Made by a program: the position numbers and the translations under genes
Notes under the pieces: model-generated
The model's input: only the letters and a program-made list of their open reading frames with translations
What the model was told of the DNA's origin: nothing
The model's database searches: none
In this document: one piece after another, positions 12,501-24,500 of the stretch
Layout: the number at the start of each line of letters is the position of its first letter
How positions within the stretch are numbered: the first letter of the stretch is position 1
Origin: Albula goreensis
Taxonomy: Eukaryota > Chordata > Actinopteri > Albuliformes > Albulidae
Assembly (NCBI GenBank): GCA_022829145.1
Contig: CM040741.1
Coordinates: 45,750,180 to 45,814,179, forward strand
DNA length: 64,000 bases
Direction of reading: 5' to 3'

Positions 12501-15500
12501 ATGTTTTCAAAGAACCATAATTGGTATACTGCACAGAGCCATAAATACCACAGTCTGTCTAATACAAAAATGCCATATCATTAATCCATCGCTATCATCT
12601 TTATAAAAACACTGGGTTAACCTCACCACATCTATGGAGGTCCATCTGCTGGCATCATTAGATCTACAAATCCATTATAGGAAATCCCAGTCTTATTTGG
12701 GAGCTGTATTGAATTGGAAGTCTCATAAATGCCAGCAAGTTTTGTTCCAGCTTGTTTTTTAAAGTTTCCCTTTATATAGCTTTCAATTTCTCTGAACCCA
12801 ATTTTGAAATAATCTTCAATATCAACTTCACCTGGACAAGTTAATACCATTATCTGAATTCAAGTATTTATCATGATACTGTACCTGAAGTGCACCCAAT
12901 CTTTTACCCAATGTACAGTTAAGAGAGCATATTATATTTCATGCCACGATGATATTGAGTGTAATTGTGTTTGTAACAGTACATAACATTCCCTTGAAAT
13001 ATCAATCTCATCAAGGTTGTACTGTATGAGGCATAGTTTTTTTTTTATCAGTGTGTTTTATCATTTATATAACCTGATACACATTCACTCTTCTCAGGTG
13101 ACCTGTGTTTTACAAAAATTGGTGGCTGATCCATAGACAGCATGTAACAGCATGCTGCCCTTGCATAAAATGTAATTATACCCTTATAAGAAAGGCAGGC
13201 TAACCTGACCTGTTCTTAGAAATGTAAACAGAGGACCAGTTTCAGTATTAAGATCTCCTTGACAGCAAGCCTCAAGAGAACTCCAGAGCCTACCCTTACA
13301 AAAATGAACACAGCAGTCCTATTCCAAAGCATCAGGCAAAGTTTACTCAAAAAGGTGAAAGCATATAAATATCAATTAATGATAATTCCCTGTATGGAAA
13401 AATACACGCAATTGTATTTTTAAAACAGACAAAGTTTTAACCAAGAGTAAGACACTCCTGGAGTCCTGGAGGGCCAGAGTATCTGCAGATATGTGTGGTT
13501 TCTTTTTAATAAAATGCCAAGTAAGGCCTTGGAAACTCAAGCCATTTAATTACTTACATTAAGTACTTAAGCACTGAAACATACTGTTCTAATGCATACA
13601 TGTCCCTCCCTCCCTCCCTCCCTCCACCTCAGGTTTCAAATTACAGTGGTTGTAGGCTGTTTTCATTGCCTCCTTCAGTGGTCTGACATGTCTCAGGTCT
13701 GTCGTCATCTATGCCGGCAGTGTGGACAGAGAGCCACTTTGTAATTCTGCTCAAAGGGCTAACAAAAGGGGGGCAGATTTGTCTTGCTCACTCATGGACT
13801 GATGTGTCAGTGTCTAATAATGGAAATGGCCCATTCCTTCATGTCTTTTCTCCTGCAAGTCATTCTGGGAAAGAGGTGGTATACTATAAAGAGAGGAATA
13901 AAAACCTTTCTGAAATTGGGTTTAAACCTTTGAATGAATTTCCATTTTTTTGCTGTACTATTCAATATAATTAAATGATTGATACATGATGTCTGACTTG
14001 TTCATCCAAACAGTTTACCCTGCACATTTCATGAAACAGAAAACATTCAAACCATAAAAAAACTGTTTACAAGATTTCTTCCCTCTGCTGTACTTTCTTT
14101 ATTCTGATCTTTAACATTTTAGCTGCAAACGTATCCTGGATCAAGAATTAGCCGACTTATTGCTTTGTGTGAGATAAGTTTCCTCTGCTGCAAGAGATGC
14201 TTGCTTTTGACTTGAATTTCAAGTCAACAAAGGCCTTGAAGTAAAAATAAAACATGTTTTTCTCAAACTGACAATACCTTCATGACTAAGGTCATGCTGG
14301 ACTGTTTTGTCCACAGCCCTCTCCCCAACCCAGCTGTTTAGAGCAGTAACATGGTCTTCATCAACACTGCCAACAAGGCATAACTGTCATCAAACCAGTG
14401 ATGATGCTTGTGAAATGTGCATAAAGGTTAATCATGAAGGAAAAAATTACATTTTCATATTTTTTATTCAGCTTTCGGTACAAGTGATCTCAAGCCGGCT
14501 GCATTTTATCTTGCAACATCAGAGTAGTTATCTAGTGCAATAAAATGCAGAAGTGCAAAATGGAGATCATAATTACTGTGAGGTTATTAGAGTGGAGGTG
14601 AGAACAGGATTGTTTATTTGATCCACTGTTCATGTGGCAGCACAAGACCGCATCCTGAGTTGCACCCTGGTAGGATGTGACAGATACTATGACAGTGCAA
14701 TGCGAAAACTAAGTACTATGGTATGTCAATGCCACATCCACCTTACAGAAATACAAATCAGTTAGTTCAGTGTGAGAAGGCTAAACGCATATACGAGTAT
14801 GTGGTATTCTCTACACTTAAAGGAAATCAATTTGCCCACCTTATCCATGCCAAAGACCACTTTTCTCCTACCAGAGTTATAGAGCTATACCCAACTGTTC
14901 CTGTTTTGGTCAACTCTTTTGGTTGTTTGTTTCCCAGAAGCATGATAGTGAAATACTAGTACCGGACTCCACAGAGGTTCAAAAGTGGTTGTTTTCCGGT
15001 GGGGACAATTACATTTCTTTCCAGTGGGAACAATCCTTTTTTTCCCCACTGTGAGTGTACTGCAGTCCTCATGCTTCTACACTAATTATTACACAATAAC
15101 TAGGAAAGAGCACATTCTGCATTGTACTCTATTACTATGCTAGGTGATGCAAAATATCTGCTTGCTCAAATGGTTTAAACGGTGAAGGATTCAAAACATT
15201 TTCAAAATTTACAAGACACAGTGGTACTGTCACCGCAAAACTATGGTAAACCTGTTTTGCTGCCCCAGTGACCGATTGGAGAAAAGAGACGCTGCTGCTA
15301 ACTCGTTGAGAGCTGATGGTAGAACCAGATGTCTAAATGAGAGGGTCCAGCAGCTTGCTAAAGTGTCATGAAAAAAAAAGGTTTTCCAAGCAATGCAAGT
15401 CTGTACTGTTGCTGTAGGGCAGCTATTTATTTAACAAAATGAAGTTTGTACAACAAGCAGGGATCAGGCCTGGTCTCTTTTGCTCCCGGTCACTGGGGGA

Positions 15501-18500
15501 CACAGATCCTGTTCGTAGTCCTTCTCTCATACAGTACAGTCAAATGAAAGTGGTTTGTGTCATTAAATGAACTAAGTTGTTAGGTAGATTTAAAAGCTCA
15601 CAGTCAGTTATGTACATCAACATACAACAAAAGTGAATTCTCTGTGTTTCGCAAACAGGTTTGGAGAGACACGGGAAGACGGCCATGTTTGCCACATCAG
15701 AGCAGCTCGAGTCAGCTGGCTTTGGGAAGGCAGCCAAGGGGCTGAACCCAAACAGTCAAGGCAGTTGCGTAACAGCATTTACGAGGGAAGGGTTCATGGG
15801 CTGTGCACTTACTTCTGCACATGTCGACGGATTCTCAATCCAGGCTGAAAGGGCTCTGTTGTACTGTCTGTCCAGGATGGGGGGTTGGAGTGTGTGTGCA
15901 TGCGGGTGTGCCTGCGTGAGTGTGTGTCTGTCTTTTAGCCCCTCATAGTTCTAAATTCCTGAGATTGTTAGGCAGAGAGCTTGTATACTGTTCGGCCATG
16001 CGGTGTCACATAAAAAATATGTAAAGAAATGTGGCCAGTGTGCTTTACAAACCACAGTGTCTGGTCTAATGCAATGCACTGTTGAAGGAGGCTCATCTCT
16101 TACAGGAGACTAAGGATCGGGTCCTCAGTGCAACTCAAGGCAAAAGGAAACATGTTCTCCCCTGGGAGACTTCACTTCGTCGCTTAGAGAGGAGAATCAT
16201 CAACATCCAGGGAAAAACATCCCACCTTCTCAGAGCCAAAATCAGTCACAGCAGCTTTTTTTATTGTGGAGCCATAGTTAAAAATAAACAAGGGTAATGT
16301 AGCATTTGGTAAATAGTTCCTTAAAAACATTACAAAATAAATTAAAGAATTCTACTTCAATTCCTGATGCTTTTGATGGCTGAGCGACCAAAAGAAAAAG
16401 TAGATTCATTTTAAACCAAGGATTGCAATGGATAAACTCCCCTGCAGCTAATCATTTCAATAGAAATGAAGACAAATTCATTTTGATACAAGGGCTACTG
16501 TTTCTTTTGTTCTGATAAACTGTTATAATAAAAATAAATGCTAAAATTCTAATAGCTAAGATTCCCATTCCATACAGCAAACTCTAACATATGTATTCAT
16601 AAATAAGAAATCTCAGAGAAACCTAAAGATATTGGTTTGAACAGAGGTTGATAAATTCCAAATGTCTAATGATTAATGAGAAAGGAAATATATTTAATCC
16701 AAATAAACAATCATTGTCTTTAAGGATTACTCTATCATAACAAAGAATTAGGGAGGACAACTGACAGTATTTTTTAGACAGCTGATTATATTCAATTTCA
16801 GAAAATACAGTGAAGATGCCAAATCTCTCTATAATGATGCTCTATAAATTTCAGGGCTGAAACTGATGTGCATCAAGGATTAAAAGAAAATTGGTAAGTA
16901 CATGAATAATCCATTAAAGGATTTCCCTGTAAACACATTAAATAATGCATTTGTGTTATAATAAATTATTAATAAAATGCCGGAGGAAACATCACCTGTT
17001 ATTTTGCTAAAAGAAAAATATCAATTTCCTACTGGGCTATAAGATGTTCCTGCTTTCTTATGATACTAAAAAACTAAACATAAATCTAAGCTTACAAATC
17101 AGGAAACACTGTTAGACTACAACAAATTAAATACAGCCCCTACCACCATTCATTTGTTTAATTACATTTTTTTAATTGTCCCACTGACTACATGCATGAG
17201 CATGTATATTCCACAACTCACATTCCATCTGATAACTCCTGCACATCTTTGGCCTTGGAGCTCATAGCACCACACCTTATACAACCACTGATCATGTTCA
17301 AGACAGTATGAGGCTACAGGCCCAATCTATAACTCACAATACACTTCCTTTACATTTATTATTAACCATTCTTATCAACTGAATCACTGAGACAGTGCAG
17401 GCAACAGATACCAATCCTAAACAGGTCAATCTCCTGAAAACTCTTCCCTTGTGATCACTCAAGTTACATTCCAAGTGATCCCCATGCTTTCACAATGGCA
17501 GGTATCTGGAAATGATGCAGTACTCATTCAGACACATTACTGCAGGTTCACTGGCTCTGAAAGCTGTCAAGTGCTAGACTTGTGCTGAAAGACTCAGGGT
17601 GCCCTGTCTCACCATTCATTTCCATTGTCTGATCCATTTCTGATGCACTGCTGGATGGTGGGAATGTCCCTCTAGAATTTAGGCCAAGTCATGTCATGTT
17701 ATCATCAATGTAGCATTGCCTTGTACAGTAAGCTGCTGGGGGTGTGTCAACCTGACTTACTGATGTCTTCCCAGTATCACAATTACTACACACAGACAAA
17801 CAGTGTGAGAACCTGATGGAACGATGAATTGTTGAGGACTGACAAGAAAATAAGAAGCAATACACTGAATGTTGAAAATGCTCTGACATATTCATGGTAA
17901 TGATCCAATGAAAACTCAAAATAAGTGGGAGGTGTCAAAACCGACCATAGGGGGAAGACAAAGCTTGCATTATGTGTCTCATACAGAGTAGAGAAACTTC
18001 CTAAAGTAGAACAAAACAGCCAGGCAAATATATACTGCTGGTTCAGTTTTCTGGACTTGGGAGTGATTTTTATTTTTTTCCACTTTCATAGATGAGTTTT
18101 CTCATTTGACTTTGCAAGTGACTTACAGATGGTGCTGGAATAGAGGGCAAGTTCAAGCAAAAGTCTGCCATGAAACAAATTAGGATTTGTGATTAAGAAA
18201 TTAATTAATGATCCTGGAGCACAAATCACTCATTATTTTCATCAAAGGCAATTGGTGACCTTTCGAAATATGAATGGAATATGAATAATATCTTTTTGCA
18301 CATATCAAAAAGCTAACATTCTTTAAGGGACGACTTAACATACACATCCTGTTTTCAGGCCTTTTTCTCAAGGAAGAGCATAAACCAATTAAATGATACA
18401 ATTGGAGTTGTTTGACCACTTAGAGAGTTTTCAGATGGAATGAATTTTAAGGACGAGCTGGAACTTTGCATTAAAAAAAAAAAAAAAAAAAAAAAAAAAC

Positions 18501-21500
18501 AGTGAAAAACTGACTGCGTTTTCCAAAAATGAAAACTAAACCAGCAGTTTAAAATCTCATTCTTAATTATTCCATTATTAAATTCAATAATAAGCGACTC
18601 CAAAATGTCCCAAAAGCTGCCATTCACAATTTATAATCACGTGTCCTGCTGTCATAGTAATTTTAGTAACACATGGAACAACCCAGCTTGACACAGTATG
18701 TAATCAAAGGGTTAGGGACATCAGACTACACTGAGCAAAAACAAGATAATTTTGACATTATACCAAGAAAACAGTGCTTTGCTGAATCCAAACTCAACTA
18801 TGTTTTTTGAGGCAAGAACTAATGCTATTCATCAGAATGTTTACATGAGATGTGTAACTGTCGGAAACCCATTAAATGTTGACTCAGTTGATATGGCTTT
18901 AAATTTAGCTCTCACATGCTGGTTAAGAAACTCTATCCTGTGACTCAAGAGCTCTCATGAAGAGCACTGCATGCAGGCCCAGCCAGTTGTATCTCCAGCA
19001 AACACCCTAGTGTAGAAAACGCTATATTTTCCCTGTCAAATACTGGGAAAACTACCCTTTCAAACGGCCAGATACTTTAATGTTCAACAGACAGTAGACC
19101 CAACAGTCTCCTGGAGGAAAAGGTCATGGACCAACACAGGAAGTACACACCCATACTATTTTCTGAATCTGAGGAAACAGATGGCGAGTTTAAAGTGGGA
19201 AAATGTGGGAAAATGTACCACAATAACCAGTTTTAGTGGTGTTGTGACATTTGTCCATTTTCCAGACAGATAAATGCATGGCAAAAATATAAAAACTGGA
19301 CAGTCACAAAACATTAAAAATAGATTTCATATAAACTGGCATTCTACCATAAGCTCAAATCTGTTTATGAAGCACGCTTCCAGAAAGCTAATAATCAGCC
19401 TTTTCAAAATGACAAACGTGTCCTACTTTTTTTTTTTACTATCCTTAAATTGTAGTGCTGCTGCAAGTGACCCCAAGAGTAATACCTTCAAAGAAACAGA
19501 AATATATAGGTCACATCAAGTGGAGAGGATTACCATTTCACTTCTCACTGACAATCGATGGGGAGAGCCTATTTCTGGGAAAGGTTGTCAGCGCATAACT
19601 AATAATACACAATGCTTAGTGGCAGTGGCAGAGCCTTTTCTTAGCCTGGGTTTCCCATTTATCTGAGAGCACTCAGTGTCTTTTAGGAGCAGACAAACTA
19701 TGCAAGGAATGTGAACCTGTCACATTGCTTCCAGAGACAGGAGCACTCTTCTAGGCCTTCACGCATCGCTGTGCTATAATCTATAGGGGCATGTTCTCAC
19801 AAGTATGTGCCACTAAATGTGGACCATGAATATGAACCTAGCCAGCTGTGAATGGGAGTTTCAAGTAGGAGAAGGAGATAGCTTACCTTTGATTCTCAAA
19901 CCATTTATTTGATTAGCTTTCAAATAGGCCTACATAAAATGATAAACAAAGGGCTGGAGGCTTAGTAGCATTCATGTTTCCTGTACGTTACCTGTATATG
20001 TAATAACACTGTTTAAAAATTAAAGAAATATTTACTTAAACAAACAAAAGAATAAAGACTCTCTTCAGTAAAGCTTATTTCACACAAGGAAATATCAATC
20101 AATGACTGATATTATGGCTTCAGTCACAACTGGTCTATAAGGCTTCCAGTATTCTTCGCCCCTAATCGCCCCTATATGCTGTTACAATCATGCAAAGGGA
20201 TATGAAACAGCAAGACAAAATCAGTTTTCATCTTGCTAGGTCACCCAGGTTTCCTTAGATTAAACAACATTAATTTCCTACAATTCATCTGGTTCATGCA
20301 GTCAACTAACAGCTGCCAATGTGGTATATGCCTGTCTTCCAATGGCAGCTAGCTCTCTAGTAGCAAGGGGCAGGCTGTGATGTGTACACAAATACTTACA
20401 GGCCAACTCCTTACACTTGGAGAAGGGAGGGGCACAGTGGAAACTTGAGTACAGCAACACTAATGGGATTTTAGTGTATCCATTCAGCATTTTATCAATC
20501 ACAATGGTTAAGGAGTGTGAATAACTACTGTCCCACCTTTAATTATCCGCTTAAGGAATTCAATGGCTAAGAATTACGAGACTATTCTAGCTTCACTCCA
20601 CACTATTTCTTAGGTTTCAGGTTGAGTTTCAAAATGGAAAGCCATCATTATTTTGAGAAAGGTGTTTAACCTGATTTTGTTCAAGGAAACACCCAAATGC
20701 AGAAAAGCTTAATATGCAAATTAAGCATAACGCCATAAGCAAAATAACGCAATACAGATGTGCACAAAACCAGATGTAAACATACAGCAAGATGAAAATG
20801 GCAGATTTTAACATTCTTTTTCAGTCCCAGTTGCAAACTGCTGCTTTTGTTGCAGCTATTTGATTCATCCGTAATGAGTATGCAGTATGCTTTTGTGGAT
20901 TTAGTTAACTGTCATTGTGTTTGTAGGAGTCACTCACTGGAAAAATGTTCCTTCAGGGCAAAGGCTTTGGAATTCTGAGCTATTTCTGTGTGTAAAAGTT
21001 AAAAACTGTGCTTGCTTTGTTTTGAACTTGAAAGCAATGTCAACAGTGTGCTACTCCATTTTCAATTATCCTATCTCCGGTTTATCCGTCTTAGATCTGC
21101 TCTTGAGCAGTCTGATATGGGAGGGATTACTGCATTGCTGAGTCTCCACTGGAACGGTCAGCTGTGTTCCTCTGGCAACGCTAAATACTGCCACGTGCTC
21201 AGTTATTCCAATCACTGTAATAACTACTGCTCCTGCTCCCGCTCCTGCGAAGCTGTTCAATCTGATTCACCTTGTGGAACTCCTTCAACAACACGTGCAG
21301 CATAAACTGTCATTGTAAAGAGAGCCTTGCTTAATGAAAGATGCACACTGACTTTATCTAAAGATGTGTGCAGTCATTTAAATGCAGCATGCACAAACAA
21401 AAAGACCCATGGTCAGCAGCTAGATAAGGAAGACTTCATTTCAAGCATAATCTAGATTTCTGGGGAGAGAGTACCATATTGCTTCAATTAAGGACAATCT

Positions 21501-24500
21501 GTTGATGATCATATGCCAAGCAAGGCCTACTGACATTAATTTCAAATGAAGTCTACACAGATGAGTAACATTTTCATTATTCTATCAAGGATAAGCCACA
21601 GATACAAATAACTGATAGGTAAGATCCAACTGGAGACTGCATTTCAAAGATAAATTGGAAAAATCCTGCCCGTTATGCATCACCTTCCCTTCCCAGCACA
21701 ACGGCCAAGCCGGCAGGTCTGTCACCACACAGATCGATTAGCTTCCACTGGGACCGTTTGCCCTGCTTGGGCTGGACAGATGGTCCATTCAGACCCCCAG
21801 GCTGCACATCAAATGAGTCAAGAACCAGACAGAAGAACTGCAAAGACCGGTTTTCCACTGTCTGCATATGGAGCTTGACTGTTTTTGAGTGATGCACAAA
21901 TTTCCTCCAATGAAACAGACCATAACACAACTAAGCCCATCATATTATAAACAATATTAAAATTCATAAAAATAAAGTTGCATGTCAGGGTAAATAACAC
22001 AGAGCAGACTGGATCATAGACACTTCTGAACAAGAAATGATGTAAATTCAGTACATTTATGTTTACATTTTTTCCCCAATGAGAAGCACAAGTTGTTCTC
22101 ATCACCATATTTGCTTGCTAATGAGGCTTTTTCGATTATACAGCTTTTACTGGTTGATGCAGTCACCGTAAACCACAGTTAATATTCAAATATCCCCATA
22201 CCTACAGAAGTACCTCAGGTATAGTCGACTTCACAATTACAGCTTTGCTCATCTCTCTCTGTTTACACTCTGCCAAAGTGCCAACTTAATAATAAATGTT
22301 AAAAATGTGATCAATTTATCAGGAAAATGGATGAAAATGGACCAACTTTGCCAACTAATGAATCATTAAATGACACATACAAAACATTATTAAAATGATA
22401 TTAATATCTAAAATTACAATACCTACATACACACGGACAAGAACACACAAAATCCATCAACTTCCAAAACATTGGATTAATTCTGCCAAACCCATAGTCA
22501 GAGTCCTAGGGATAGTTTCTTAAGGAAACCAGGCTGCTTCCTGCAAAAATGCCCTCTGAGAATTGACCGTACTAAAGGGCAATACAGTCAAGCAGTATGC
22601 ACTCATTCAGTAACTTATTGTCCCACTTTCCTTGAGTGCAGAATAAACTGTAAAGCATACTGTAAGGCTTTTTAGTGACCTTCAGTAATAAAACTCCCAG
22701 GACTTCACCATTTTTTATTAGACCACTGGAGGATATGGCAACAAGCTTTAAGCTCGCATGGTATATAATTAATTCAATTTTACTTGGTAAATTCTATAGT
22801 CTATCTCAATGAATTTACAATAGACTTTTCACACAGCCTCAGCTTGGGTGAATGAACATTCAAGAAATATCCTTTAGGATTGAACCCTGAGACAAAAACT
22901 AAATTTTTACAATGAAAATCTGAAGAAATGTCTCAAAAATGATCTGTCACCAACGAAGAGGCTTTTGGGTGGCTCATAAGGTGTGCATCTCAGTCATACC
23001 ATAACCAGCTATGACCAGAGGCCTACATTGGTGAAGTAAGGATTGAATCAGTGTTGAAGGGGGAAAATAGGGGACAAACTGGCAAAAACGATATTTAATA
23101 TAATATTTACATAACACAGCAGAATAATTTGGACAATAATTCTTTCACCAACCATCTTCTATATGCACAAAATGCTTTGCACTGCCACACAAGTTCTCTA
23201 GAGTATTCTTTGTTTCACCTAAGCTTCCAACTACTTTTCCTGGAGTGTTTTGCACCCAAATGAATTGTTTATTCTTCAGAAATCCTGTATTACCTGTTTA
23301 ATGGACTTAGTTTCTATCATAATGGTCATCATGTGAAAGGACTTCCCACCATAATATAAACAATACTACTTCAAATGCCACCACAATATACCACCACACT
23401 GTCTTTAAAACAATTCCCCTTCAACAGAAACATTTTGGTACATTAACAGAAATTAATACAAATCTGAAATGCACTGCATCTTCATGAAATGCCTGAAATA
23501 ATTGAACGTAACGGCGAATTAAATGAAGGTTTCAAGAGGCAAAATTTCCCGGAATGATTGGGGAATATTAAGTCAGTGCTATTCAAAAATGAAATTGCCA
23601 TTTATGGATGATTTTACAGTATGTTTAAAGCAGGTCACAGCAAAAAAAAAAAAAAAAAAAATTGTCAAAGTAATGTTCACTGATTTAGAATGCACTAAAG
23701 GTCTACTAAATCATTATTGATACAGCAATGTTTAACATTATTACTTTGAACCAAATCACTTTCACACCTCATTAGAGAAACATTAAAAGTGTAACAAGCT
23801 CAGAAACAACAAACTACATTCTTCAAAGGTACAACTTGCAAGTGGTGTGACCATTCGAATAACAACTTAGTCCTGTGATTTAAAATTATGCTTTAATATT
23901 TATACTGCAACATACAGTTATGCACAGTACTTGTTAAATTGACTCCTTTATGGGCATGTGTTTAGATTGGACACTGCAAAAAAAACAAAACAAAAGGGAT
24001 GGACTAACAATAGATGCAGATGATAAGATTAACATATGCACGCAACAAAGATTTGTGATCCGGCACACAGATAGGTCTGAAATTTTTACCCTGAGCAAGC
24101 AGATGACCAAAATCCAGCCACTGCAACAGATACCTCCATGGTTCATACAGAGGTAAAGCCACTTCCTGAAGAATACCTGAGGATTTTTGTCTGGAAAATG
24201 CGTGTCTCCCAAATTGAACAATTTTTGCTCCAACCCACAGTCAGGCTATCTCCCAGTCAAATATTGGCTCTGTGGTTTCAACAACTAACCTAATCATTTC
24301 ATGGACAGAATGTACAAGGTAATAGTTTATTCTAAATGAAGACATGGGATTGTAAATCATTCCATTGTGAAAGAGTTCTGTGATCAATTATTATTTTTAT
24401 AAATCACAGATATATAGTATTTAGGCTGGGTTCAGGGTATGATCCAAAACTTGTGCCAAATGTTTCTTGACACAAGATACAGCATTATGGCAATACATAC

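Noticed and set aside
15661..15948. Plus-strand open frames at 15.6-15.9 kb in hook3 intron 1
   Set aside because: Two overlapping frames are open at once and neither resembles a known protein. Probably compositional.
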